From: Polytrichum commune
Taxonomy: Eukaryota; Streptophyta; Polytrichopsida; Polytrichales; Polytrichaceae
NCBI GenBank assembly: GCA_950295325.1
Contig: OX485803.1
Span: 14,756,001 to 14,820,000, forward strand
Direction of reading: 5' to 3'
Length of the DNA stretch: 64,000 nt
Shown here: piece after piece, positions 22,653 to 35,800 of the stretch
How positions within the stretch are numbered: the stretch's first letter is position 1
How the letters are laid out: every line of letters begins with the position of its first letter
Translations under genes and position numbers: made by a program
The notes under the pieces: model-generated
What the model was told of the DNA's origin: nothing
The model's database searches: none
Seen by the model: the letters and a program-made list of their open reading frames with translations, nothing else

Positions 22653-25600
22653 TTATCCTGGCCCTCCCTCCATGTGTTGGGTATTTTTCCAGTATTCATT
22701 CACAAGCTTCGCAAAAAGGGAGTTTTGGTTGTCCAACAGCCTTAAAGGTGTGTCATATTCAGCCATCACTCCTACAAATTCCAACAAAAGTAATTAGAAA
22801 ACAATATCAAGTTATAAAACAGAACCTAATATGCGAGCTTGATTACGATGATGACCTTAATTCGCATCTTAGGCTGGTTCCCCAGGACATCTTGATAACA
22901 AGTGATTCATTATGATATTTCAGATAGCCGGAACTGTGAGGTCTGTGAACTGTTAATCACAAGTGTAATGTCCATGTTTTAAACACCATCAATAAAAAAT
23001 TGGTGGATTACTTATCAATTTCAGTACTTTCTTAATTGAGTCAATTCAAGAAGAAATAGCATTGAAACAGCTTCAAGAGGTAGAATTTATTTGGTAGGTA
23101 GAGTAATGGTAGATTCTTTGAAAATAAAGTCGCAATATCTTCATCTAGAAATTCATCAAAAATAACCCAGCTAGTAAATGCATAAAATGAACATTTTATG
23201 ATCCACATTTTCTTTCTTTTATTAGCAGATATTACTTTCTTTCTTTTTTAAGTGCGTTATAGGTATTTCCTAGGCAAAGAAAGACTTACTATGGTTTTAA
23301 ATCCTTGATTTCAAGGATAACTTTAAAGTTCTAAGTAATAGTTTATAGTGGTGGGTTCTACCAACCACAAACAAGATGAGCACTGAAGCACAAACAAGAC
23401 AAAAAGCTTTCAGGAAAAAAATTGTTGATGAGAGTGCAAGACTTGAAGAGAGTGAAGGAAAACATACCATCAGTGAGGACCAAGATCATATCACTGTCTA
23501 CAACTGTTGGAATGCGGTGGGCAACTGTGACCACCGTACACTCCTTGAAATCATACCGAATTAGTTTTTGGATGATAGCATCGGTAGTGCTGTCGATTGA
23601 CGCTGTTGCCTCATCAAGGACGAGAATTCGGCTGTGCTTGAGCAATGCACGACCCAAACAAAACAGTTGCCTTTGACCCACACTCCAATTTCCACCCTCA
23701 TCCGTCACTACACACCAGCCCAAGTTAATATGATTCATTCCACACAGAGGTTGCAAAAAAAAGCTAATGCGTGCATTTTATAACAACAAACACGTCAATA
23801 ATTATAAATACATCACATTTCATGGGATAAAAGTACATTGTGTTTTTGAGTAGAGATCATTGTAGATGCCAACCATTCAAGGATGTTCAAATCGTTTGAC
23901 ATGTATTTTTATGTACACCTCAACATCAAAAAAAGTAAGATGGGGCAACAACCTACCTGGGTAATCAAGTTTCTCAGGCATCACTCGAACTATTTCTGCT
24001 AGTTGACATTTCTCCAATGCCTGCAAAATAGAAACATGCAAATGTCATTCACAAAAATACAAGAAAACTACACCTTACAATGGGCTTCCACAGCTAGAGA
24101 ACCCTAGGCAATGTAAACCCATCTAGCCAACAACTGCCATTGCTTGCGAGGATAGTGAGAAAAACACACGCTTTTTAATATTCCTTTACAATTTTACAAA
24201 CCACAAAATTAGAGTAATACATACCTCCCAAATTTCCTTGTCCTGATGCTCACCAAGAGGGTCCATATTCGTCCGTACAGTTCCTCGGAAAAGGGTAGGC
24301 TCTTGGGGTATGATACCCAAACGGGACCGCAAGTCATGGAGACCTATCGTAGTAATATCCATCCTATCAATAAGAATACGACCGCCCGCCGGTTCCACCA
24401 GCCGGAAAAGGGCACTGATAAGAGTTGTTTTTCCGGAACCTGTGCGACCCACGACACCCACTCTATGTCCTCCATGGAAGGTGCACGTTATGCCCTTAAG
24501 GACCAAAGGTGCTCCTGGCCTGTATCGAATCTACATGAAAACCCCCCAAGCGCCCATTAATTATATGTATCGTAACGTAAAGACCATCAATTAAGGTAGG
24601 CTGGTCTTGGAATGGTTACTTTTCTTTGCTATGAGATACAAAACTGGTTCAAATTCCAAATTATGGCTGATCCGCAAATGTGGATGGAGAAATCAGGTTC
24701 AATCATAGAGAAAAATTGAGCCCACCCTGAATTGACATAAATTCCAAAGGTAACGGCCAAAGAGCCATAACTTGATCACACAGTCCCCCCAATTATGTTA
24801 ACTAAGGAGTCTAGAATGGTTACCAAATTTTGAACACATAGTCCAATCCCTTTTGAACACATGGCCTTTTAGTGTTCATCCTTTGATCCCCACACCACTC
24901 AAATATAGGTGTTCGTTTAAGATTAGTAATCGAAGCAGGCCTGCTTATGTTAGCCCTTTAAGGTCAGAGAGGGCCATCCTAGGCCTCAAGATGTCATATG
25001 TAAGATATTTTTGGAGAAAAGTTTCAAAAGTGACCCTGTTCATTTTTTATATGCATTATTCAGGTTAGAGCAAACATATGTGTAGAAATGAATTATAGAG
25101 AGATTGGACCTCATATAAATGACTCGACTCACTGTTCTCACACATGACTATATTTTGACGTCCTCTTTTCTGAAGGTTCTACGTATGGATTCTATACTAT
25201 AGGCCAAATAATATAATATTTCAATATTGAAGGTTCATTCAAATTGTCACATATCCTGTACAAACCAACCCCCAGTCTTTTCAGGGTTAACCAAAGATAC
25301 ATTACCAGATCACAGCCATACCTGGAGATTTTGAAGTTCAACTTTTCCTTCAGATGGCCAGGTAGGGGCTGGTCGATTTTCCTTGATGATGGTAGGTCCT
25401 TCACTCTCAACTTGCATATATTGGCGGATACGCTCGACCGAGACAATATTATTAGCCAGTTGGCATACATATTGAATGAAGAACACCAACACCCCATTCA
25501 ATGTCAAACCATATACAAGTGACAAACCAGCAAATCCTGCATGAATAAAAACACACATCACATTGATTACAAAACTCTAATCGCAAAAACATTGATATAA

Positions 25601-28600
25601 AGACTTGCCCCATTATTTTTTACATTGTCTGAAACATAACAGCCTCTTAAATTGAAGTAATGACACCTGACACTCTGCAACGTATGATGGATATGTGGGA
25701 ATAGACTATTATTAGGTTGTATTTATGAAGACATGATATTTAGCTAAGCCAACCACAATACTCACTTTTAGGCTCAGTTCCAGCCCAGAAACTAAGAAAC
25801 TTTCTATTAGCCATTATTGAAACTATCTCATGCAATGTTTTCACTCCTGCATCCTTCCTGGATCTAAATAATGAATCTGAATGTTTCAAGTGAACCCTGA
25901 GTGACTTGCCCTGAAAACAGTTACTCAAAGAAATGAAATATATACTGCGAAGTCCAGATGAAAAACCAAGATACAATAGAGGTCTCTCTAATTTGGCAAA
26001 GAGATTATGTTTCCGTCATACTTTGACATGTATCATTCTTGCATTGGTTGAGATTCACTTGAATCCCATGTGGAATCTACATTCCAGCAAAGGTGGAATA
26101 GATCATCCTCTACAGTGCACCCAACAAAAAAATGCAAGATGCTTACCACCATCAACGCGATCGGCAGGCAACACAACCATGAGGAAAGCTGATGTTGACA
26201 GTATGATTGCACAAAGTGTCTCGAGCCGTAGTACAAGCCACTCGTAAGCAATGAATGTATGGAAAAAGAGGCTTGCATCAACATCAACAAGATGCAAATT
26301 CTTCTGTTTGAACAGTGAGACTTTCTCAAACGCACGAACAGTCATTGCCCCACTGACCGTTTCGCCTAAATTGTTCACAATTGGTGCTTTTGTGGTTCCG
26401 TTCATCCGCATCAGCTCGCGGGCTGAAGATAAGTAGTACCTCTGCCAAAAGCGAAAAAAATAAACATCCAAAGAAACTAATTGAATCTATATTGTATTGA
26501 AAAGATTAAATACAAGGATAAGCTGTGTCTACATCAAAAAAGGCTATTTGGTAAATTGCACCACTTTCTCTAAAATCTTACTAGAGAAGGGTCAACAACT
26601 ATTTGTTCGTTATGACCAAAGTCACACAAATATATTGCAAATTAATGAGGGTTGTGCCATGCAACCACCTCAATACTGGCAAAAGATTTAGGTAATGACA
26701 ATCACCTGGAGCCATCGTACGATAAGGAGCATTGGGAATACAACCACAAGAACTTGCCACGTCACAATGGCAACGATGACAATGACACCCGCAATTTCAA
26801 GGCCAACTTGAGAGACAAAACCAAAGGCAAGAGGAACATCGATGTCCAACATGGTCGTATCTGCAGAAATCTGCAAAAGCAAATAGATGCTCTTCAATCA
26901 CATTAATAAATTACTTGCTTACAACTCAATGTGCTTTTAGGAATTACCGTCCATATACTTGATATCTGGAGTATCCTACATGGAAGGAGGTCAAAACTCT
27001 ATTGCATTCATTGTGGAGATTATGAGAGGGAGTTTAGAAACGCACCCTGCTTAGGATTCTGCCCATTGGTGTGGAGTCAAAAAACGCCATAGGTGCACGG
27101 AAGAGGCGCACAACCAAAAGAGAAAAGAAGTTCTTGGATGCTCGCAAACCCAAATACACGCTGAACCTTGACCGCAGGAAGACAAATACTCCACTTGTAA
27201 TCGACAGTCCAGCATACACTCCAATTAATAAACCATCTCCTGTCCGAGGATCATTCACCCGTGTTGCCATCCAATAATTTGCAGCCATTTGTCCTAAGAC
27301 AAATATAGCTTGAGAGATGAATGCTAAATAGAACATCAACCAACCCTTTGCAACGCGAATGTACTCAATATAAACCTCCCATCCTTGGTCACCTGTCTCA
27401 CGCTCCTCTTGTTGGGTTAGTTGTGTGAGTGGAGCTTCAACAGCTGGCGCCTCAAGTTTTTCTCTTCGGCTGCCTCGCCTTGATCTTGACTGACTAAGGC
27501 TCCGAAGAATTCTCTCATTTTCAGTCTCCGATTTGTTCAACTTGGCGGGCAAATCCATGGGGATTTCTCCCTCCTCATGGTGGTGGACAGTGCCCATTGC
27601 GTCCTCATGTGCATTTACAAGGTTCTTGAATGCACTGCCGTCTTTAAGAAGGGTGTCGTATTTCCCAGATTGTGTAATTTCCCCTCCTTCCATGACCTGC
27701 AATCATGACTTTCTAGTTAACCTTCACGTAAATATATTGCAAAAATTATATATTAGAGATATACGAAAATGGATGTACAATCTAATGGAGCTGTTATAGA
27801 ATATTTACTTATAGGTGAACTAAGTTCAAAGATTCCAGCTTGTAGTTTTCCTTGGTTATGTGGTATATCTGGAAAAGAGACAATTTTTTCTCACTCGCAT
27901 CCCACAACAGCAAGAGAGTATCCACCTTGATGACTGACCAAAACAAAAACGATTATGCAGTGATTTATTGCAATGATCACATTGCAGACATGAAAAGGGA
28001 GGTACCAAGATAAGATCAACTGCAGGCAGAAACTCGACTTGGTGGGTCACCAGGATGACTGTCTTATTTCTCAGAGCTCCCATGACACAGTCCTGCACAA
28101 TTCATGTGATGTCAATTTTTGGTTGAGAACGTAAACAAAATCCTCAAATAATTATGCAAGTAAAACGATGAATAGATTATGCAGCCACAAGACGAAGAAG
28201 TCCTAAACTAGAAATATAAAGGTCTCAGATCACAAATGGCATCTTACCATGGCCAAGTGCCCATAATGACAACTACATACTAAGCAATGTTAGCAAGTCT
28301 TCCAATATTCAGACATCCCCTCACTTTGGAAGTAGGCTTAGTGTGGGTTGACATTAAGGCCCAGATCCAAGAAACTTGGAGTCCAAAACACCCCTCAACG
28401 TACTTTCGGACTCAAGCTTGGACCCAAGCTTGAAGACTGCTTTCTCAAACTAGGAGGAGTAGTGTTTAGAGTCAGGACCGTTGAGATTTGGTGGGAAAGT
28501 GAGGCCACATTAGCACCAATTCTTTTTTTTCATACCTTGCACCTTGGACCTGGACCGAGTTTAAAATCCTTCGGTCCAAAATTTTACTCTCAAACATTAG

Positions 28601-31600
28601 GATCGCTCATTTTTAAGTTTATTTGGTCTAGGGCACTAATGTAGCTCCACCCTTTGTGCTAAACTCATGAGACAGTCCGATTCTTGGCAAAAATTAAATA
28701 TGTATGTAAAACCTACCTTAAACAAGCTGGCTGCTGTATGTGCATCAACTGCACTGAATGGATCGTCCAGTAAATATATGTCAGCATCTGCATAGACAGC
28801 TCTTGCCAACTGAATTCTTTGCTTCTGGCCTCCACTCATATTTATCCCTCGCTCTCCAATCTCAGTTTGATCGCCAAAAGGGAACTGGGTGAGATCCTGA
28901 TCTAATGCACATGCCTTTAGTGCGGACTGATACCGCATTTTATCCATGGCAAGTCCAAAAAGGACATTTTCTTGTATGGTGCCCCCTTGAATCCAAGCAG
29001 ATTGTGCCACGTATGCGAGCCGTCCTGACACCTTAATCTGAAACAGCCAAGTATCATACATAAGGCATGCAGACCTTAAACAGACACTTTCAGCTCTACA
29101 CCCACTTCTCATAGGGTATGAAACACACAACTAGTGCAAGATGATTAGGAATCCAAATCGTTCCCATAGCCATATTCCTCATAACTTTTGGAGCTCATAT
29201 GAATATCTTGTTCATTGTCAAGTGAAGATTCTCTTCCTTATTAAATGATCATATAGATCCCCCTGATTTTGTTGACTATTGAGCCTAGAATAGTTATCAA
29301 ACTTTGAGCTCATACTCCAATCTCTTCAAACACTTTTCTTTTTTGGTATCCATTCTTACATCCACACCAAACCACACACCACTCAAATATAGGTGTTTAA
29401 TAAAGGAAAAGAACCGACTAAGGCAGCATACCTTCTAAGTAATAGAAAATGCCATTGGGAGAGGAAGTCACAGTCCAACTTCCTATGCATATTCTATTCA
29501 TAAGTGCTAATATTCATTGTTCCATGGCTGAAAAGGTCAAAGGAAGAAGGGTCCAAACCATCTAAGGAATTCCAAAAAGTTATAGAGTTATCCTTTAACT
29601 CAACATAACTTTTGGTCAGGAGTTGGTTCTTTATCAGACAACACCTTCCATGTTCAATGAGTTTTGGGTGCATGCTTAGTAGAGGTAGTCTGAAGTTTGA
29701 ACGAAATTTTTTTTATGTCAGTTCATTAAAGATCGAACTTGTTTTGGCAAGCCAAAAAGGTCCTTAAATGAGTTTGGCCCTCAATGAACCAAATAAGTTG
29801 CTGTTCATACAAATTCAAAGACAACCGTTGAGACTGCACAAGTGAAAAGATATTATTGAAGTTGTATGCAAACAACAAATGAGAAATCATACAGGACCAA
29901 CTCCCGACGAAATGTCCCATTGGGTTAATATAATAACTCTTATACTTTTCCTTTTTATCAAATCTCAGATACAAACAAGTACATGCCATATGGTAGGTGA
30001 CACTCACATTTCCTGACAATTTTGGAATTTCGCCCATGATAGAGTACAACAATGTTGACTTTCCAGAGCCAACTGCACCACAGACCGCCACGTGGTCACC
30101 ATGTTTCACATTCAAATTCATCCCACGAAGTGTTGGCTTCTTTGCCAATGGTTCCCAGCTCAAACTTGCATCACGCATTTGGACTGCATATTCAGCATTT
30201 TGTGTTTTATCTATTGCATCATTCCGCAGCTCCTCATCTTTTAGGAACTTGCCGAGCCGACCAAGTGATACTTGTACCTGCATTGAAAATCTCATTGAAT
30301 GTAAGCAAGGTCTGTCAAATCAAAGCTACAGACTCACAATTTCTTGCTTGTTGACATTAGATTGAAGCACGCAAAACTCATCACCGCTTCAAAATCCATC
30401 TCCAGCCATATCGTTAAGGCCCCCACAAAGGTAGATTTACATTTTGCATGGTTGCTTATCCACTTTAAGCCTCTAATCAATTGGGTTGCCTGAACTCACA
30501 CTCACAAGGAAAAAGCTGGAACGTTTACAATGGGTTTATTGGGATACAGGAAACAAATCATCTGCCGAGAGCACTTCTGTATCAACCTTCTAAATCACAT
30601 CCAGCACATTAAAATGTAAGGGTGTCAGTTACCCCTTCAAGCATGCCTAATTTAGACAGGTCAAAAGATTACTGATTCCTATTTGCTATGAGGTGGACCT
30701 TTGATTCACAAACTCTGAATTTTGGCTGATTCCCAAATGTAAATGAAGAAGTCAGGTTTATTTGGGGAGAAAATTAGAGTCCACCCAGAATTAACATGAA
30801 TTTTGAAAGGTGACAGCTAGAGAGTCATAACTTGGTCACATAGCTCCCCCCCTCCCAAAAATTATTAAAAATAAAAATAAATAAATAAACTTATGTTGAC
30901 CATTGAATCTAAAATGGTTCCCAAATAACCAGACACCACTCAAATATAGGTGTCCATTGGAGCTAAGTGACCAAATTAGGCCAGCTTACCTTAGATGAAT
31001 GAAACGGCAGGAGAAAAGATAAACCCAAAAATGCAGTGGCTACACTGAAGCACAATGAAAAGAATTCAGTCTCAGACCTGAATGATGATCGCAAGAAGCT
31101 CTGGAACCACACGGACAGGGTCTTGTATAATGCGGAAGGCAGAGAGGGAAGTGAAAACTACAGCAGGAGAAAGTTCATGACCAAGGAGAATGTAGGCTCC
31201 AAAAGTAATTGATGACACCAACACAGGAGTCATCCAATACAATATTGTCCCTAAAGATCGGGTTTTGTTTGATTGCGAAAGCCAGTGAAACTCATTGTTG
31301 CGTAGTTTCATCATCTTGTCCCGAAACTGATCCTCCCATGCCTGCACAAACAAAAATCATACATGTGGGGCAAAAACAATAAAAAAAACTAAATAGCTGA
31401 GGCTGTATCACAAACAATTGTAATGAAGTCAAGTCACATCCGTCTTCCCATTAAATCATTCCAAAAGTCTTGAAGTTTTTGAGATCAAACTTTGAAATAC
31501 ACACCTGAAGTTTTATAATCTTGATGCTATTGAGAATCTCAGATGAGGCTCGCAACCTTTCATCTTGGGCTTCCATTAATTTAACTTGGTATCCTTGGAG

Positions 31601-34043
31601 GAGCCGTGCCAATGGTGTGTTGAGAACCATTGTGATTCCGATGACTACCAACCCTGCAACAGTTGCCCATCCAAGAGTGTAGAAAAGAATTGCAGATGCA
31701 ATTATAATTTGCAATGGTGTAGTCCAAACTTGATGGAGGTACCAAGGAAATTCGCCCAATCGATAAGCATCCACAGAGACATAGTTCACAATTTCCCCTG
31801 CTGCATGTCTTGCACGACCAGTGCTCGATAGCCTACAAAATTCCAGACCATCTCATCATTAAAAGCACCTCTAATAGTTGTGTGAGTTTCCCCACCATAC
31901 CCCTAATGACCAAGACTTCACTTTAGAGTTACCCTGTAACTCAAAATTTGATCAAAAGTTGATCCCCTATGATTTTCCAATGGCTGTTTTGCATGCAAAA
32001 TCGATAATTTCTTAACATTTGTGGTGCATGCACGAAGGCAACGTTGGAATATGATTGAAGAGTGACCTATTTCAGCTCATTGAGGGCCAGACTCATTTTA
32101 GCATCTCTTGCCATGCCAAGTTGAGTTTGACCCACAAAGAACCAATATAAAATTTCCTTTGTTCAAACCTCCACACTACCTCCAAGCATGCACTGAAAAC
32201 TTACCAAACAGGGAAGGTATTGTATGCAAAAGAACCAACTCCCAACCAAAAGTCGTGTTGAGTAAGAGGATAACTCTAATGTGCAAGAATAGGTTATTAA
32301 TAGAAAAATGTTTTGTGACTAGATGCTGAAGAATTTTCAAATAATATGTTTAAGGAAATATAAACAGGAAAATTCTCACATACTTGAGTTGTTTTTGATA
32401 GATTGCTGCAATGAGTCCAGAGCGAAGCTGCATTCCCACCATCCTTGCCCCAGCATACCAGTGGCGTTGGAAAAAGGATTCCAAAACTTTGCTGAGAAAG
32501 AGAGCTACCACTAATGTGTAACCTTCATACTTGAAATATTTCACCCCACTTTCAAATTTGATAAAGTATTGAAGGATCAAAGGCCCAAAAGCAAGCGCGA
32601 GTGACTTTCCAAGAGCACAAATACCATTTGATGCCATTGATCTCCAGTAAACTGTAGTGAGCGCCCAAAAAACAGACTGGGGTTTATCTGGGTTATTCTC
32701 CCTCTGAGCCTCCCATGCTTGGAGAAACTTTTCAACCGCAGTCTCAGCTTGGAGGCTTTTATTTAAGTGTGGAACATCTTTCAGTTGCAATGGTCGCTTG
32801 TAGCCCAAAGAAAGAACTGGATCCAACCACTTAAAAGTCAGCCTGCTCAAAATCCCTGCGGTCGCATAAGGACTCTCTGTGTCTTTTGTTGGGCTGTCAG
32901 CACCAGATGTACTACCATTCAAGAGACGCTCTGTGAGATCATCATTAATTTCTGGGTCACTAACTTGAACCCACCTTTCGCCTCGTATAGCGCATGCCAA
33001 AAGGAGGCAAGCAACAGGCCACGAGGCGATTGCAAGGTAAAACCCAAGAGAAAGAGAAGTGGCTCCATTTATAAGGTCAATGAGCGAGAGTACACTGACT
33101 AAAGTTGAAAGAAGAAATGTGAGTATCCACCAAATGTAAGCCACTTGCTTCAATGGATTCCTCAACCTGATAAAAATCACAGGCAAATCCATCAGCAGGG
33201 GGGCATAAAGGGGATAAAACAACACTCTTGCATTTCAATGGTTTTTGAGAGTTAATACACGAGAGCTCTAGGCAGATAAACTGATTCTCATATCCTTGAA
33301 CCCCTTGTGGTACTTGAGTGTCTTGTATGGTCCTCCAATTATCAAATTACCGGTATGTACTTGAGCAGGTTTGGTTCTAATAGAGGTGTTGTTAGTTAGA
33401 CCACTCAATAAAGCCATTGTAGATTTTGTGTAACCTTCCAAAGGCAAATCAAAGTCTCATCAACACCCCAAAGAACAAATCTGTTGAACTCTGATGTGGA
33501 CTATTCCAATGCAGTGAGCTTGACATGCTAGAAATCCTGAATCGACTCAAAATGGAAATATGTATGCATGCTCAAAACAAAAGACATGAAACCATATGTG
33601 AAAGTTGAGTACCTGATTCTCAAAGAAATGGCAATTGTGAGCCATGCAACTCCTTGCACCAGCAAATACACCAATTCATGTGTGGCCAGGAAAGAAGTGC
33701 TGAAGTAAAGGGACGCTGCAACGACAAAGTTGGCCAACCCAACAATGCTTGAGAGGACAGCAGAAACATTGTACAAGATGGAGCCAACTTCAAAAGTGTT
33801 GAGAAGCTCTGTGCCAGTCAGAGCACCTTCTGGAACACTGTTGGATGTTGCCAAGAGGAGGAAAAAGATGAGGAGGAGAATGAGCTGGCCAAGGCAGACA
33901 ATCGCGTGTTGGATACATGGTGAATTGAGAGCCCCATAAGTGAGGTCTTTGAAGGTAATGCATGCTGAACCGGCAACACAGTTACCTTCTCCTGTAGGTG
34001 ACTTCCTGTCACCACAAAACCACCTCCAAGGATCTGCATCCAT
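22653..34043 (-). CDS. ABCC: ABCC-subfamily (MRP-type) ABC transporter, 15 exons, ABCC10-like
   Basis: ATP-driven exporter of conjugates or organic anions, expected in the vacuolar or plasma membrane. Exons in coding order: 34043-33613, 33166-32384, 31832-31505, 31341-31078, 30277-30008, 29037-28717, 28092-28006, 27696-27046, 26870-26706, 26441-26147, 25536-25322, 24530-24225, 24020-23957, 23707-23468, 22771-22653. All introns are GT-AG and the sum is 4539 nt (1512 residues), normal for full-length ABCC. Order: hydrophobic TMD0 (1-210), linker with FKWLDP near 255, TMD1 (300-590), NBD1 with Walker A GAVGSGKS (669-676), MSGGQ (759-763), YLLDD and THQ; charged linker (865-925), TMD2 (930-1230), NBD2 with GRTGSGKT (1298-1305), SVGQ, LVLDEAT and AHR. 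NBD1 has Asp where NBD2 has the catalytic Glu, usual for [12 protein letters not shown] after NBD1 and LVNEYW at the C-terminus resemble ABCC10/MRP14. Start chosen at [11 protein letters not shown]; an upstream in-frame ATG at 34082 adds 13 residues. Substrate unknown. Confidence 0.93.
24600..25060. repeat. Dispersed repeat (family E) in ABCC intron 11
   Basis: Shares ordered blocks with 30655-30990 (intron 4) and, more distantly, 29150-29440 (intron 5): GCTGAT-CCAAATGT, AGTCATAACTTG-TCACA, CTAGAATGGTT and CACCACTCAAATATAGGTGT. The last motif also appears at 42370 next to the SINE, and inverted near 42880. All three intronic copies lie the same way round. The ends are not clear. Confidence 0.65.
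28330..28650. repeat. Dispersed TIR-like repeat (family H) in ABCC intron 6
   Basis: Begins near GTGGGTTGACATTAAGGCCC and contains GGAGTCCAAAACACCCCT. Relatives occur at 39040-39180 (GGGGTGTTTTGGACCCCAAG and its inverse) and at 48640-49024, where the inverse of the left end, CTTCAATGTCAACCCACCC, is the terminal block. A non-autonomous DNA element is likely; no TSD was identified. Confidence 0.55.
29583..29941. mobile_element. MITE-like element (family F) in ABCC intron 5
   Basis: The left end AGAGTTATCCTTTAACTCAA and the reverse complement of the right end (AGAGTTATTATATTAACCCA) match imperfectly. Both continue into TTTTGGTCAGGAGTTGGTTCT or its equivalent. A one-armed relative lies inverted in intron 2 (32040-32285). 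Confidence 0.55.
30655..30990. repeat. Dispersed repeat (family E) in ABCC intron 4
   Basis: Second intronic copy of the family described at 24600-25060. It contains a local insertion of C and AAATA runs around 30845-30890. It ends near the CACTCAAATATAGGTGTCC block at 30938. Confidence 0.65.
32040..32285. repeat. Partial family F repeat in ABCC intron 2
   Basis: Its reverse complement follows 29583-29800 closely (ACTTTTGG-GGAGTTGGTTCTT, TGCATGCTT, TGGCCCTCAATGA). It is therefore an inverted, one-armed copy of the intron 5 element. Confidence 0.6.
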
Positions 34044-35800
34044 CCGTGTTGGAATGTCAGATTGACAATGTATAGCAAACATTTATGTTGTTTATTACAT
34101 ACAATTTGCTTGTGTACATCATATCTATACTAATGCTCAATGTTCTAACTGGAATAAAACTAACCAAGGATTACGATTTTCTGACTCTAATTGAATCTTG
34201 GTAGTTAAAGAAGAATCTGTCTCAAAAACCCACCTTCACCTTGTAATCAATAGACTCATTAATATCACTCATCTCAAACTGAAAACGTATGAGCTTTCTT
34301 CCATATGTCCACAACGTCCCAAAACACTATTACTGACATAACATTCTTAATTAGCCTACTTAGATTCCAGTGCAAATGGCATAATTTTTAGGTGATCCAG
34401 ATAACTTCAAATTGATTCAATTGGGGACACAAGTATTCAAATCAATCTTGGTGGATGGAAGAAGGCTATGTGCCAAAAGATACAAGGCATCAACAATGAG
34501 GTTATGTCAACTAATGAGAGCTCGCACTTGACTATATTCAGCATCCATGCATGCACTCAGGGACTCTTGATCCTTAAAATTTTGTTCTTGAAGCTAGAAT
34601 AGAAGGAGAGCGTCCTTAAACATGCTTAAGAATGCTATGGACCAAGCACCACCTACAACCTGCAGAAATAAGATGAGAAATTCCTTTGCGCTATTGATGC
34701 ACTTAAATCCTTTCTTGTGCCCTTTCTACAAACATCACACTGTCAACAACTATTCTCTGCGCCAATAACAGGATAGAAACACAAGTCCAAGTTCTAATGT
34801 TCATTTTACCTCCAAGAATGTGCCCCACCATCTCAGATAATGCTGAAGGAAGGTTAGACCCTCCCAACACCCTCGAAATTCTGAAAGATTACACCAACTC
34901 ATTCAGTGCAGGCCTCTCCCAAAGCTTGGTTAAATTTTACAACCAGAAGCAAAATTATGAAACAGCCAAACTGTAAAGGAGAGACCAATGTATAGTCTTT
35001 CTAAAGATAAGTAAACTTTCTAGACATGTACATCCTGATGTAAGTTCCACCCAATAAAATTTACAACAATGAATGCACATTCACAAGGATTCGTTTTATT
35101 TCATGTTTTTAGTTTCAAGGAAAATACACATCACATGAATCTAACTTTCATAACCCTCGCATTCAAATACCACTGTCATAAAATATGAGCACATTGTGTG
35201 ATGGCCGGGAAGTGACTTTTTTTCCAATCCTTCTACATTATTCACAAATCAAAACTCTCTAATTGCATACTAGCTGCAGATTTCTCGTAGTTAAACTGCT
35301 TATGTAAGCAGTGGCAGGGTACTAAGTGTGTGATATTCACATGAGAACACCCTCAATCATCTCCTTGAAACCTAACTGGCAGAAGACAATCGTTCCAAGT
35401 ATCCATCATTGGGAGGAGCACGACAGTGTGCTCACCTTGATGGCGACATTGCGCAACACCGGACTTGGGCGATTTGCAAGCAAATCACATAACCCTAGAG
35501 ACCAGGTCTGCGAGCATCAATCTGCGTCCCTTGGATGCACATTGTGTTCTCAACCTGCAAACACCTCCAAATTGAAAAGAACATCAGAAAATAAGTCACA
35601 ATCTAAATAAGCTCTCGATTGTCTGTAAAATCGTCAAGGCATGTAGGAAACCATCAAAAAGTGCGAACCCATCTCCCGACCTCACAATCAAACAATGCTG
35701 CAAAATGGAAGCTCCAAACCGCAGCAGTACGAGGTTCAATCAAGAATGGAAGAACTGACTAAACCAAGCACTAAGTAATCCACCACCCTAGCATAAATTT
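34044..35800. other. Upstream of the ABCC start codon: leader or promoter-proximal DNA
   Basis: No coding frame was recognised. If transcription starts in the GC-rich segment at 37.5-38 kb, this stretch would be 5' untranslated exon and intron sequence; otherwise it is promoter. Plain sequence does not decide between them. Confidence 0.4.

Noticed and set aside
23376-24594. Plus-strand frames opposite the ABCC exons
   Set aside because: They are antisense to NBD2 exons, whose Walker and signature motifs are unmistakable.
25740-25976. A 78-codon minus-strand frame in ABCC intron 10
   Set aside because: It lies between well-placed donor and acceptor sites; including it would disrupt TMD2, and it has no similarity to ABCC proteins.
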